Source of the DNA: Platanthera guangdongensis
Taxonomy: Eukaryota; Streptophyta; Magnoliopsida; Asparagales; Orchidaceae
DNA length: 64,000 nt
Assembly (NCBI GenBank): GCA_039583875.1
Contig: CM077151.1
Span: 23,616,208 to 23,680,207, forward strand
Direction: 5' to 3'
Shown here: positions 34,701-41,250 of the stretch, in pieces
Layout: each line of letters begins with the position of its first letter
How positions within the stretch are numbered: the stretch's first letter is position 1
Notes under the pieces: generated by a model
What the model was told of the DNA's origin: nothing
Database searches by the model: none
What the model saw: the letters and a program-made list of their open reading frames with translations, nothing else
Program-made: the position numbers and the translations under genes

Positions 34701-34864
34701 TTGAATTTATTTATTCAGAATAGAGGACCAGCAATTTAATAGCACGCATATTTAGAAAAAATTGACCATGAAAAGAACCTTATTATAACTATGCTGACTA
34801 GCCACAAGCATTTGATCCTTAAATATAAGCTCCTCTTCCTGAAAATTCCTGTTTGAAAAGACAC
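10641..34864 (-). CDS. ATXR2: ATXR2-like SET-domain histone-lysine methyltransferase (partial, five exons)
   Basis: Joined exons 34864-34779, 34583-34234, 33722-33610, 33349-33318 and 10792-10641 read without a stop and with matching phases. Order of motifs: EEELIFKDQMLV; VDCFVCSSCFRFIGSVE and QIGRKLYLSG; an acidic Ser-rich loop; the second zinc cluster CLGGCEEEHYC, then DWESVHSLLCTG; TNDIFILAAK; ISFTILRYRRLK; and SLLLEAWKPVAMGFKRR. This is the order I recall for plant ATXR2, a nuclear SET/MYND-type methyltransferase linked to H3K36 methylation in Arabidopsis. Missing here are the first exon (start Met) and everything after KRR, including the SET core (NHSC-type motif). Introns are 195, 511, 260 and about 22,525 bp; the last is packed with transposons. 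Whether it is still spliced is unknown, but the exons look under constraint. Confidence 0.9.
10964..11162 (+). mobile_element. Copia LTR (C6, 199 bp) with primer site
   Basis: TGTTAAGATAACTTGTAC at 10964 to CATTTCTACA at 11162, followed by TGGTATCAGAGC (11163). An AATAAAAT signal lies at about 11120. It runs straight into a leader and gag. No 3' LTR is seen; the element is cut near 12300 where gypsy G2 begins. Confidence 0.75.
11905..12297 (+). pseudogene. Copia gag fragment (C6)
   Basis: One frame reads ISLSGQKNFDEWYTLVR, then VFQTKGLLHDL, EEWLHDDGHVQSWILNSMD and MYHETAKVMWDEF, the pattern of a UBN2/copia-type gag (N-Y/F-DEW ... SWILNS ... ETAK-LWDEL). It stops at 12297, before the zinc knuckle. 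11163-11904 is a C/T-rich leader with short frames only. No protease or pol is present. Confidence 0.8.
12310..13395 (-). pseudogene. Gypsy gag (G2), Tyr/Asp/Arg-rich N-terminus plus capsid core
   Basis: On the minus strand, downstream of a decayed primer site, the reading gives a Tyr/Asp/Arg-rich part (RSSYNYDDYPHL, LDYGWSDYYDDLHFEE), then the capsid-like block QFDGFSSLKDFIYWFVDMVY, HFELFGEHHAKFAKPRLIGQ and SMSFTEYIDYFDVLVVR, as in chromovirus-type gags (DP-x-FL-DWL-DMD-YF ... KLRLIGQA-YW). Many stops and frameshifts are present. It fades out near 12310 against copia C6. It matters because it shows that the Tyr-rich segment of elements A and G1 is normally the front part of a real gag. Confidence 0.75.
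13410..14290 (-). mobile_element. Gypsy LTR (G2), minus orientation, with primer site
   Basis: Read on the minus strand it ends TTCCTGCTTCA at 13410, then TTGGTATAAAAGCCCTAGG, a mutated Met-tRNA primer site. The TATA box (TATAAATAG) lies at 14069-14062. R/U5 matches the LTR fragment at 780-1130. It contains a 17-G run (14087-14103). The upstream limit is not fixed. Confidence 0.75.
14291..14699. other. No gene found
   Basis: Possibly the rest of the G2 LTR U3, since on the minus strand GATACTCGACAAACCTGCG resembles the U3 start of the copy at 340-380. Short frames only. Confidence 0.3.
14700..14940. repeat. G-rich ~36-bp minisatellite
   Basis: About six diverged units built from GGGAAAGGTGGTTGGGGGCTCGACTAGGGT-like sequence (clear at 14715, 14750, 14795, 14830, 14870 and 14905). 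A single related stretch, CGACTAGGGTGGGGAAAGG, occurs at 17378-17396. Not coding. Confidence 0.75.
14941..15389. other. T-rich spacer, no feature
   Basis: A/T- and G/T-rich DNA without a protein signal; nothing recognised. Confidence 0.4.
15390..15785 (+). other. Possible 5' untranslated exon
   Basis: C/T-rich transcribed-looking sequence (TTCTTCCCGG, CTGCTACTACAACTGCTACT) that ends CCCCCGTG followed by GTAAGGTCCC, a good splice donor. It lies 0.6 kb upstream of two short phase-compatible exon candidates on the same strand. Inference only. Confidence 0.3.
16098..16220. repeat. ~32-bp tandem repeat, four copies
   Basis: Four units of CTTGTTTAAAGGCTGATTTT followed by GTGTTCGCAGT, with minor changes. 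They lie between the possible 5' exon and the next exon candidate, so would be intronic. Confidence 0.85.
16393..16449 (+). CDS. Candidate first coding exon, unknown protein
   Basis: ATG at 16393 gives MASQDRRGDDAEKDREKGK, then AAAG followed by GTGTTG as possible donor, in phase 0. The preceding GTTCAGAGG could be an acceptor. The peptide is charged, Lys/Asp/Glu/Arg-rich; I do not recognise it. It pairs in phase with 17016-17099. It is antisense to ATXR2 and inside its giant intron, so a transposon-borne gene or captured fragment is as likely as a resident gene. Confidence 0.3.
17016..17099 (+). CDS. Candidate second coding exon, unknown protein
   Basis: The acceptor GATTTTTTAAG precedes GCAACAGGGGTG; the donor after CTGGCAAAG is GTATGG. 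Phase 0 at both ends encodes ATGVSPRVPQRVPLTKEAKR, then KRAEDLAK. Basic and Pro-rich, no domain recognised. Joined with 16393-16449 it gives a 47-residue basic start of an unknown protein; no further exon was found before 17700. Confidence 0.3.
17131..17705. other. No confident feature
   Basis: Contains a short copy of the G-rich minisatellite unit (about 17378) and otherwise nothing recognised. Confidence 0.35.
17706..17838. repeat. 64-bp tandem duplication
   Basis: 17706-17769 and 17770-17833 are near-identical (CCAAAAATACACGTCCAAAA ... AAAAAAGAGTCTG), differing at about one base, so the duplication is recent. Confidence 0.9.
18415..18539. repeat. ~53-bp direct repeat
   Basis: CTAGAAGGAAATATTTTCAC (18415) and CTAGTAGGAAATATTTTCTT (18487) begin two copies that continue through AAATTGCATAAATTAT.TTAG, 72 bp apart. 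17839-18414 otherwise shows nothing recognisable. Confidence 0.75.
19760..19905. repeat. ~45-bp tandem repeat in the hAT element
   Basis: Three to four units of CTCTCTGGCAGGTAGAGCRC followed by TTCCT(C/G)GTG. A long minus-strand frame across it is low-complexity and not credible as a gene. Confidence 0.65.
19997..20452 (-). pseudogene. 5'-truncated RTE-type LINE, reverse transcriptase C-terminus
   Basis: The minus strand reads [56 protein letters not shown] and RGRPIKTWNETIRKDM, then the 3' tail CCCACTATAGTGGGATAAAG and a TTG repeat ending at 19997. It is the same family as the LINE copies at 59.4-62.8 kb. It is cut at the 5' side near 20452 and lies inside the hAT element. Confidence 0.9.
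21555..21595 (-). other. G1 polypurine tract expanded to poly-G
   Basis: Just inside the 3' LTR the minus strand reads (GT)n, a 16-G run and TCGA before the LTR start. The position fits the plus-strand primer. The G run and CA/GT repeat look like slippage expansion. Confidence 0.55.
22048..23600 (-). pseudogene. G1 internal gag-like region, Tyr/Asp/Ser-rich
   Basis: After the primer site the minus strand shows broken frames: HYYDNHFRPQP ... GDYYDEFQEPYRDLHH, then METSEAKFQRLVLHRFDYLD (23285), a Ser/Asp/Pro-rich part, and near 22590 DCRFHDDFSDKPLIESPDE. The same order and the motif D-H/C-R-x-HD-E/D-FS occur in element A (DHRLHDEFSYVPPGEPPD). No capsid core, zinc knuckle, protease, RT or integrase is seen in 2,058 bp. 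It is a non-autonomous gypsy body, now with several stops. Confidence 0.6.
23588..23612 (-). other. G1 primer-binding site
   Basis: Directly after the 5' LTR end (CATGCGTTA), the minus strand reads TTTGTATTAGAGCCCCATG, a mutated form of TTGGTATCAGAGCC, the Met-tRNA primer site kept intact in element A. Confidence 0.65.
24595..26368 (+). mobile_element. Element A 5' LTR
   Basis: 1,774 bp. Its first ~110 bp match the start of the B LTR (TGGTGGAGACCAACCC, GACGCCGCAC, TATCGG). Then come an (AT)n stretch, a GC-rich segment, the TATA region CCCTATAAAAGGGGA (25141-25153), and a long R/U5 ending CGTCGTCCTGCATCA. Confidence 0.9.
24703..24826. repeat. (AT)n microsatellite
   Basis: Interrupted TA repeats inside the 5' LTR U3 of element A. 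An (AT)n block sits at the matching place in the B LTR. Confidence 0.9.
26372..26390 (+). other. Element A primer-binding site
   Basis: TGGTATCAGAGCCAGGTTC three bases after the LTR end; complementary to the 3' end of initiator Met-tRNA as in many plant LTR elements. Confidence 0.85.
26620..27435 (+). CDS. Tyr/Arg/Asp-rich gag-like ORF1 of element A
   Basis: 271 codons from ATG at 26620, 250 bp after the primer site, uninterrupted. After a short helical start (LRKMSAHLRGRVSRLEIPPR), residues 35-205 are strongly enriched in Tyr, Arg, Asp and His (RDPSRRSLRHFDDYTRSPY, then DDPYDDHRRYYPRTRVDP). The tail is Ser/Pro/Glu-rich. No capsid domain, CCHC knuckle or enzyme is present. The counterpart in G2 lies directly upstream of a true gag core, so ORF1 is best read as an isolated gag N-terminal segment. 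Such low-complexity Tyr/Arg sequence could bind RNA or self-associate; that is inference. Confidence 0.6.
   Translation: MTALTESTCQLRKMSAHLRGRVSRLEIPPRASMPPQIRDEHSVRAHYDVPQHYVERSTFMRNPLYEDHDYTYTHSYRDPSRRSLRHFDDYTRSPYTTARDRVDPPTRSHYRDDPYDDHRRYYPRTRVDPIGPSTPYYEDRIQYPSSYRYYTSPLYEESETAYVRPPSHVRKTYDHPRARHGYDMDTHHDYPRTIYRGHYRHEYVTPSDPPSVLKVNMMIDIEGQQEPSTARSRETSPTLSDVLVQDVWSQPTCESAPLSEPPLIRYRLALF
27432..28043 (+). CDS. Acidic Ser/Pro-rich ORF2 of element A
   Basis: Open in the -1 frame relative to ORF1 and overlapping its stop by a few bases (CTCTTTTGAGTG), with no ATG near its start. One original frame broken by a frameshift is therefore likely; programmed frameshifting cannot be excluded. About 203 codons: repeats of THTTTPD/GA-type Ser-Thr-Pro blocks, then LEDHHSTDRSFDDPSMEPPD and DHRLHDEFSYVPPGEPPD. 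The latter motif recurs in G1. No known domain. It ends 17 bp before the captured host fragment begins. Confidence 0.5.
   Translation: MSVDSLHTSPSGASSHTATPDDASSHITTPDGAPSDITIESRESSSDLKVVTPTLSGSMTPSDGSFLEDHHSTDRSFDDPSMEPPDEPPRPYVDELYLDSTLANFKTWVPAPLSHLMSMVLEHCHLVTHTLDELWDVPPIDHRLHDEFSYVPPGEPPDASLSPNTFITAVTLRAYLSENTSSVVPASLGAPSGVAIVEITNQP
28060..28528 (-). pseudogene. Captured host gene fragment: promoter, leader and first exon of an SH3P-type gene
   Basis: On the minus strand, ATG at 28169 encodes exactly MDKLRKQASKLREQVAKQQQ, followed at 28110/28109 by the donor GTGATC. Upstream is a typical plant leader (CTCTCTC, CCGGAG). This peptide closely matches the recalled N-terminus of plant SH3-domain proteins (SH3P1/2/3; BAR-SH3 proteins of endocytosis and autophagy), whose first exon I recall also ending after QQQ. 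The segment replaces the first ~310 bp of the 3' LTR and the polypurine tract, lies antisense to the element, and is absent from the other LTR and from G1. No further exon is present, so no functional protein is encoded here. Confidence 0.7.
28529..29932 (+). mobile_element. Element A 3' LTR, 5'-truncated
   Basis: Matches the 5' LTR from GGCGGAAGCGATAATG to the CATCA end, including the TATA region at 28737-28750. It lacks the LTR start and (AT)n block and has a 37-bp deletion near 28800. Its left neighbour is the SH3P-like fragment. Confidence 0.88.
30412..30680. other. Short spacer between G1 and G3
   Basis: Possibly original ATXR2 intron; nothing recognised. Confidence 0.35.
31170..32170 (+). 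pseudogene. Gypsy gag (G3), degenerate
   Basis: Across frames: AAYHLEGTAQMWLLRLDMKK and MTWDNLNQYT (capsid-type AxFHLxGxAxxW), FQKQLMHDPN...TIFTIGLQERLCSYV, a Ser/Thr/Pro linker, then FIERLSPLDGGG-like sequence followed by KGLCFNCDG-YSPRYR, a degraded zinc knuckle of the CFNCD...SPGHRCK type. Multiple frameshifts. It ends with an acidic LEIED stretch, with no protease or RT. Confidence 0.75.
32283..32762 (+). mobile_element. G3 3' LTR
   Basis: 480 bp, TGATATCATAAG to CCATGGCA, preceded by the purine tract. 32763-33317 after it is A/T-rich, with a (CA)n run near 33185, and is probably original ATXR2 intron. Confidence 0.7.
33318..33349 (-). CDS. ATXR2: ATXR2 exon d (32 bp)
   Basis: The acceptor TTTTTTTCCAG precedes GAACAAATGACATTTTC; the donor after CTGCAAAG is GTATGC. 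It reads (G)TNDIFILAAK when joined to exon c. This micro-exon is the last before the 22.5-kb intron. Confidence 0.85.
33610..33722 (-). CDS. ATXR2: ATXR2 exon c (113 bp)
   Basis: Acceptor CTATATAG, donor GTAAGTTG. It encodes (S)KPCAEYDWESVHSLLCTGK, then GSDSLRQAAVVRFIEHANG. The Cys after KP and the WESVHSLLC block complete the MYND-like zinc cluster started in exon b. Phase agrees on both sides. Confidence 0.88.
34234..34583 (-). CDS. ATXR2: ATXR2 exon b (350 bp)
   Basis: Acceptor AATGTTTTAG, donor GTAATAAAC. It begins VDCFVCSSCFRFIGSVE (CxxC pair), continues with QIGRKLYLSGFSSKDECDHG, an acidic Ser/Asn-rich loop, KEVLELLMSGNMSLPHSK and PSIVPCLGGCEEEHYC (second Cys cluster). Fully open. Confidence 0.9.
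34779..34864 (-). CDS. ATXR2: ATXR2 exon a (86 bp)
   Basis: Acceptor TGCAATTTCAG, donor GTTCTTTT. It encodes (G)VFSNRNFQEEELIFKDQM, then LVASQHSYNK, the start of the SET-N region. It needs one G from an upstream exon, which I could not find between 34865 and the window end. Either the first intron is also very long or the exon is outside. Confidence 0.85.
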
Positions 34865-36171
34865 CTGAAATTGCAAGTATTTACGTAAGATGGACTTCCC
34901 TTGTAACTGATAGGCATGAAAAACCTGTGTGAGTGTGCACATGTTGTTGGAAGGTACCTACCAGAAAAAAGAACCTCCACCAAATTCCGCAAAGACGTAT
35001 AGAGCAAAAATAGCATTGAAAAAATAAGGCAGATAAGTGAAGGCCATCCCCACTCCAATAAATATTAATCTTCATACACAACTAGCATCATATTTAAGTG
35101 TGTACTTAATAGACAAATAATGTTCAAAAGCTATTGGATGGATTAGCTGCGAACAAACAATGGAAAAAAAATAAAATAAAAAATGGTCATTAAAAGTGAG
35201 CAGCTACAAAAACTATAAGTTCACCAAAATCTATCTCAAAATACCATGGAAATAAGTAGAAAAAAATAGGGGTCAATGAGCAAACACTTACCAAGGTTTT
35301 TAGTAAACATTACAGCCATTAACTTTTCTTTCAATCCTTAAATTGTAAGTGCCTCTTCAGTATATAAGGTCTTCAATGGTGGCCATCGTAGTGATCATTT
35401 GGTTGAAAATGTTGGGCATAGAATCTCTCTTCTTCCAACTCTTTTCCTAACATATCGACCGATGCTTGGGTTTCCAGGAATCATTCCACATGAATCCTCT
35501 TGGTTCACAGTCCCATCATAATAATGGTATCTATGGATTATAACTACTGATTTCGCACCACTTTGAATAGAGCAATATGTGACAGCACGATACAAGTTTA
35601 TTAGGATCTGAAATCATGAGAAAATAAGAATGTGGAAGTAGAAGTCCGAGTAATCAGTAGAAACTTGGGTTTCTGACAAGATTAAATTTTTTCCTAGGTG
35701 ATTTTTGGGTAAGCAAAGAAACCTATGAGCAGAGGGGAGACCTTATCTTGAAATGCATGTAAGGAGAACGGAAGATCGATGCTATAAATTTCTAAGGTTT
35801 TTCCCTTGCATGGTCCATGTCTATTAAGAGAGAGAGTCACCTTTACTCTCCATTCCAAGGTTTCATCCTTGAATGGTACACAACGATAAAAAAAAGGAGA
35901 ATATTTGGATTTAACAAATCCAGTATAATTTGTTTTTGTTTACTTTTTAATCACATTGCATTCTCATTTCGCTGGATATATGCTGTTATAGAAATCATAA
36001 ACAACAAAATAATTAAAATTGTTGATATAATCACCGGATAATCATCTAAGGTTGCTTGACGTAAGAGGAGAAATGTCTTTCACATTGCCATCACAACTGT
36101 TTAGATTAGAAATGACTAATTCTAACATAAACTAGAAATTTAAGATATGCTAATTAACATAATAGATTTCA
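34865..36171. other. Unassigned, probably ATXR2 first intron or flank
   Basis: A 66-codon minus-strand frame at 35395-35595 has an acceptor-like TGATTTCAG upstream but matches nothing I know. Otherwise A/T-rich, without repeats. Confidence 0.35.
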
Positions 36172-37027
36172 GGGAAACTACCCAAATAGGTCCTTTAGCT
36201 TTGGTCATAGTTTAAAACAGGTCCTTTAATTTTCATTTGTTTCAAATAGGTCGCTTAACTTTATATTTTATTTTGAATAAGTTCTTATTTAACTTTTCGC
36301 TAGATTTTTAACGATTACCCACAGCCCATCCTGATATCCATCCCGGATCCTGCCTTCCCGCCGTCGCCAAGCCTGAAGATTATAGCTTGGATCTCACAGG
36401 AGCGAAGGGTTATTACTGCAGGTATATAGTTTGTGGGATGCATTCCAAGTCTCCAAAAGTGATTGTTGCAGAGCTTGAGCAGAGATTTTGCCAGTAATGT
36501 AGCAGGTTCTTTACCCCATCATCTTTCCATTTCGAGGTTATTATAACACATTTACATTTATAAATATTATCATAGAGGCATCGCCAATGGTGTTAGTTGC
36601 AAATGGCTGCGTGTATTTGTTTTGAATGGTTGCTTTATAGAAGGTCAAAAGTTCAGTTTTTTGGGGGTGCATTGTTGTTGTTAGGCATACGAGATCACTG
36701 TGCAAGGATTTTGGAACGATCCATGCCAATAATTTTCACCAGGAAGGCATGCAAGTATAATTATTATTTTTATTAGATAATTACAAATATATATAATATT
36801 GCAACATAAGCGAGTCGTCAATGCGACAACAATGCCGTGTCAACGCCTAGTCATTCAAAGTTGCTAAATAATTAACTGAAGTTAATTTAGGGACTTATTT
36901 GAAGCAAATAAAAATTAAAGGACCTATTTGAAGCAAATAAAATTAAAGGACCTATTTGAAGCAAATAAAATTAAAAGACCTATTTAAAATTAGGATCAAG
37001 TTAAGGGACCAATTTAGGTATTTTCCC
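36172..37027. mobile_element. Mutator-like element (856 bp), possible Pack-MULE
   Basis: Inverted ends GGGAAACTACCCAAATAGGTCC-like and GGGAAAATACCTAAATTGGTCC-like extend about 100 bp each. The 9-bp flanks TAGATTTCA (36163-36171) and TAGATTTAA (37028-37036) match at 8 of 9. The right arm has a 27-bp unit (AAAGGACCTATTTGAAGCAA + ATAAAAT) repeated about three times. The middle is GC-richer and carries an open gene-like segment instead of transposase. Confidence 0.88.
36312..36497 (+). pseudogene. Gene-like segment captured in the MULE
   Basis: 61 open codons to a TAA: RLPTAHPDIHPGS..., then KPEDYSLDLTGAKGYYCRY, IVCGMHSKSPKVIVAELEQR and FCQ. Composition and codon use look like cellular protein, unlike the A/T-rich arms. 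No ATG at the start and no promoter, so a fragment. I do not recognise the source; a protein search would be needed. Confidence 0.45.
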
Positions 37028-37185
37028 TAGATTTAATTAGGTACATACACAACTAGGTACAATGTATACTATTTCCCTTTACAGGTTTTGTTATTTTTTA
37101 TCCTTTTGTTTTTTCCCTTTTTCGTTGTCCATCATGTTCACATGCGTCTACTAAGTTCTTTGATCAATTAAATATAGATGATAAG

Positions 37186-37575
37186 TGATGCGGAGCAGAG
37201 ACGGGGACCCGCGGCGGAGGACGAGTTTTGGGCCCGTTCGGGACCGATTGACGACTTATCATATATGGCGTGCCCAGATCGATGATCTGACTCCGCGGAT
37301 GCGTCCAGATCCGCGTTGTGAATCGACTTCATATATTACTTTATTATTTTTTTCATATTTGATGTATTTGAGTGACCCCACCTCCGTCCAATCATAGTCG
37401 TCGATGGTGGGATATCCTAGTCTCCTCTTTACTATAAATAGAGAGCTTTGGGTCTGATTTGAGGGATTACAAAATTTGGGAAAGTTATTCCCGGATTCCC
37501 GCGATCATCCCAAGGTGTCGACTTCATGGAACCCTATGTGACGACTCCTAGGATTGTATCTCCCTCCCCAAGATA
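37186..37575 (+). mobile_element. LTR fragment D2
   Basis: Same family as D1 (4502-4880): TGATGCGGAGCAGAGACG start, CATATATGGCGTGCCC, CTCCGCGGATGCGTCC, TACTATAAATAGAG (TATA), GTGTCGAC and GTGACGACTCCTAGGA. The two differ at roughly a quarter of positions. The C-rich segment 37576-37912 that follows, with a 13-C run at 37740-37752, is leader-like and non-coding as far as I can see. Confidence 0.7.
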
Positions 37576-37912
37576 ACCTCAAACCCTAGGCCTTCTTTTC
37601 CCCCCTCCAAATCCCCTACCTGCCGCCCATAACTCCTCCCAGCAGCCCTCTGTCCAACCGCCCAGATCCCTCACAAAAATAGCAGCGGGTATTTTTCCCC
37701 TCCCCTAACAGGCATCGAATCACCATCTCCACCCCATCACCCCCCCCCCCCCGCCAGTTCCTCCACCCTCCAAAGCCACCGCCACCCCCTCCTTTGAGAG
37801 AAACTGAGACTCTCATCTTGGAAGCTACTACAACTCGTATCTTTGTTATAGCAAACCTCCTGTGTACCTCTGATAGTATCACCTCCACCCTCGAAAAAAT
37901 TATGCTCATGTT

Positions 37913-39020
37913 CAGGGGCGGATCTAAGGGGGGCGGTGCCCCCCCCCCCCAAGGATTTTCGCAAAATAGATGATGAATTTGGGTTCCTCTCATCGAGCCA
38001 ATGAATTTTGACTACTTATACGTCAAAAATGGTGTCTGAATAAGGGAGAAAAGGGCCCGGAAAGATGAAAACGTTTAAATTTACTTTTATTGGAAGATGA
38101 GAAAATTTACATGAGTTAACTTGTTCAATTAATTTTTGTGGAGATGACATATGTAAATCTATTTGAGATCGTTGCAACTAATTTTAACCCTGCCAAGTCC
38201 ACCTTCTTCTTTACTTATAGTTTCTTCGAAATCTCTGAAAGAAGCACTATCATCATCTTCAGCACGATATAACGCGACAACTTCTTTATTTAACTCTTGT
38301 AATCTTGCCTATTTTAATAGTGTTTTCTAGTACACGAGATCAAAGCCAATGATTTTTTACTATGTGTTTCTCAAACATCTTGAACGGTTTGCCCACCCAC
38401 ACCCCCCCCCCCATGTTGAAATTCTCATTCTCTGTAGTAGGAGCATGCGTTCACACTTTTGTTTTGAGTTCGTTTTAATACGAAGTTCTCTTACTTTGAG
38501 GAGGAACTTTAATATGCTCTTAGGGTGTTGACGAATGATGACAACAATAAGGTCAGTCAAATTTTTAAATATTGATGATAGTATTTTACACTTTTATTGC
38601 AACTCATACTTTGTAGCAAGCAGGTGATCTTAAATATTTTCATTGTAACCAGCGTATTTTTTTCTTATATTTATTTACTTCATCGCACAATTATTTAACC
38701 CGAACACCTGAACAAACAAATCAAATTGGAGTTGTTAATGCTTTTTATATACTCGCATCTCAAATTATTGAAAAGTTAATATTATGTATACTGCAACAAA
38801 GATCAGGTCAACATCACGCAACATTCCATTTGTTCTGAAAGCTGATTAAAGATTGAGCTCAGATGTCTCTAATAGATAAGCTGCAATAAGAAACAATTTT
38901 TTTATGACTAAATTATGATATCTCTACATGTGCAAATTTTGGTATAGACATTGATTATAAAAAAAAATTATTCGTCTTTTGATTGGGGCCCCCTAGTCAA
39001 CATTCCTGGATCCGCCTCTG
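37913..39020. mobile_element. hAT-type non-autonomous element (1,108 bp)
   Basis: Ends CAGGGGCGGATCTAAGGGGG and, inverted, CAGAGGCGGATCCAGGAATG. Perfect 8-bp duplication CTCATGTT at 37905-37912 and 39021-39028. The interior is A/T-rich with no transposase. The inverted repeat is continued by GGGGGCGGTGCCCCC- and GGGGGCCCC-type sequence, including a 12-C run. Confidence 0.92.
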
Positions 39021-39889
39021 CTCATGTTGTTAGTAAGACCAGCAACCAAATTTGTATGTTAAATATGTTAACATATTTTAAAATATAAGAAAACGAATAA
39101 ATTAATTCCCCGATGATGAAAAAGGAAATTCAATGCCGATTCGACATCGCACATTTATTTTTGAAGTTCAATATTTTCAATGTTTTGCAACGTTCGTTTT
39201 ATTTTTTATTTATATTTCATTATTGAAATCAATATATATATTGTTTTTTGAAGGTGGCTGATGAATAAGGCTCTGTTTGGTGCCGCGTTTTTGTACTAGT
39301 GTGCCGCGAATTCCTGTGCAGCTCAGCCAAACGAAAAATTGAGACCGGATTTTGCAGTCGCTGCCACCCTATAATCGCGAAAAAACAGCGATCTGGAGTC
39401 GCGATATTTTCTCACGACTCCAGATCGCGGAAATCCCTGATTCCGCTGCTTCAACCCTAACCCGCGCTCTGCCCACCCCGAAATCCTCCATCGCGTCCAT
39501 CTGCAGCGAGGAATCTGGCGATTTCACCTCTCCACTCCGGCGAGCGTCCTTTTTCTCCTATCCAGGGACGTATCTCACCCTATCATCCTCCTCCAGAGTC
39601 GTGATATTCTTCTTCTTCCTTCATCAGTTTCTACCGAGCACTGCCTTGGGCGATCGAGCCAAGTGTCGCTCCTTTTCCTCCTCTCCGGCGACCATAGCGA
39701 GGAGCATCTTCCTTCAACGCCTACAAGGTCTTCTGCCTCCTCTCAGGCTGACCTCTTTCATCCGGTTAGATATAACCTTTTCCTTTTTTTGTTCCCGCAA
39801 AGAGAGAAGTAGCATCTATTGAATGTGTGATTTTAATTTTGTGGTAGCATTCGTGTGAAGCTCTTGATGAAGGGGTTTGTATACTTGTG

Positions 39890-40312
39890 TTTTTGTGTGC
39901 ATGTTTTGTGCGTGTATGTTTGTGTGTGTGTGATTTGTGTTTGTGTATGTGTGTGTTTGTTTTTGTGTATGTTTGTGTGTGTGTTTGTTTTTGTGTATGT
40001 TTGTGTGTGTGATTTGTGTTTGTGTATGTGTGTGTGTGTATGATTGTGTTTGTGTATGTTTGTGTGTGTGATTTGTGCTTGTGTATGTGTGTGTGTATGA
40101 TTGTGTTTGTGTGTGTGTGTATGTTTGTGTGTGTGTGATTTGTGTTTGTGTATATGTGTGTGTGTGTGTATGATTGTGTTTTTGTGTGTATGATTGTGTT
40201 TGTGTCAATGTTTATTTGTGTGTGTGTGTGTGTGTATGATTGTGTAAGTGTGTGTATGATTGTGTAAGTGTGTCTAGGACAAAATGTGTGTGTGTGTGTT
40301 AATGTTTGTTTG
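39890..40312. repeat. (TG)n-rich microsatellite block
   Basis: About 420 bp of GTGTGTGTATGATTGTGTTT-like units inside the Harbinger element, probably in the intron or leader before ORF1. Confidence 0.9.
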
Positions 40313-40355
40313 TGTCGGTTTTTTGTTTACGCATTAATTATAATTTTTCCCATAG

Positions 40356-41250
40356 ATGGGTAAATCAAAAGGTGGAATTTCTGCAAATTGGGAGACATCG
40401 CATGTTCTCTTATTTTGCGATCTTTGTAGCCGAGAGATAGATTTAGGGAATAGACCTACCACCCATTTTAATAAGGAAGGCTGAGGCAATTTGGTGAAAA
40501 ACTTCAAGGAGCACACAGGTTTGGAATACAGTCGCGCACAGATTAAAAACAAATGGGACCAGCTGAAGCGTGATTGGAAATTATGGCGTGAATTCAAAAG
40601 AGCTGAGACCGGTCTTGATTGGAATTCCACTAAACGGACAATTGACGCGTCTGATGATTCTGAATGCGAAGAAATTCCGTTTTGGTGGAATAGAGCCAGA
40701 GCTTGAGGAAAAACTAGACAAAATGTTTAGTTTGGTTGTTGCGACAGGAGAAAATGTATGGATGCCTTTTTCTGGAGAACTTCCTTCAATTTTTTCACAG
40801 CCTGACACCTTATCTGAAGAAGCTGAAGATCACATCAATGATAGAAATAATACACAGACTTTTGCTAATGAAGATCTTGACTCGGCTACACATGGGCAAA
40901 GTTTGCAAAGTGGTGCAGCTTTAAAACGAAAAAGAATGGGGAAGAGGCATGAAATGAGAACCAAACAGGTTTTGTTGACACACGTAGAGAAATTATTTTC
41001 CTCCTCTGAAGCAATTATGCAGCGCGTTACAACACCAATTGTTCCGCCTAGTATATATCTGTTGCGAGAGGCAATTCAAGAACTCGAGAAGTACCCTAAA
41101 ATCTTTGAAGACCGGTTGTTGTACCATTTTGTCACAGTTCATTTCCAAACACCAGTGAATTGTGTGACATTACTGAGTATCACAGGGGATAGGAGGGTGG
41201 AATGGCCGAAGACTCACTACATGAATTACATGATATCTTTTAGTTTATGA
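40356..41250 (+). pseudogene. Harbinger ORF1, Myb/SANT-like DNA-binding protein (broken)
   Basis: ATG at 40356 follows a CCATAG acceptor-like site. Order: CDLCSREIDLGNRPTTHFNK, stop, NLVKNFKEHTGLEYSRAQIK and NKWDQLKRDWKLWREF (SANT helices), TGLDWNSTKRTIDASDDS, then after a frameshift FRFGGIEPELEEKLDKMF and ATGENVWMPFSGELPS, and a basic tail. This is the arrangement of the helper protein that partners the Harbinger transposase. Defects are a TGA near 40484 where a Trp is expected and a frameshift near 40675. Confidence 0.88.

Noticed and set aside
35395..35595. First exon of ATXR2
   Set aside because: The peptide does not resemble the family N-terminus, contains no fitting donor in phase with exon a, and ends at a stop.
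39816..40208. 130-codon Thr/His/Gln/Tyr-rich minus-strand frame
   Set aside because: Product of the TG/CA microsatellite inside the Harbinger element.
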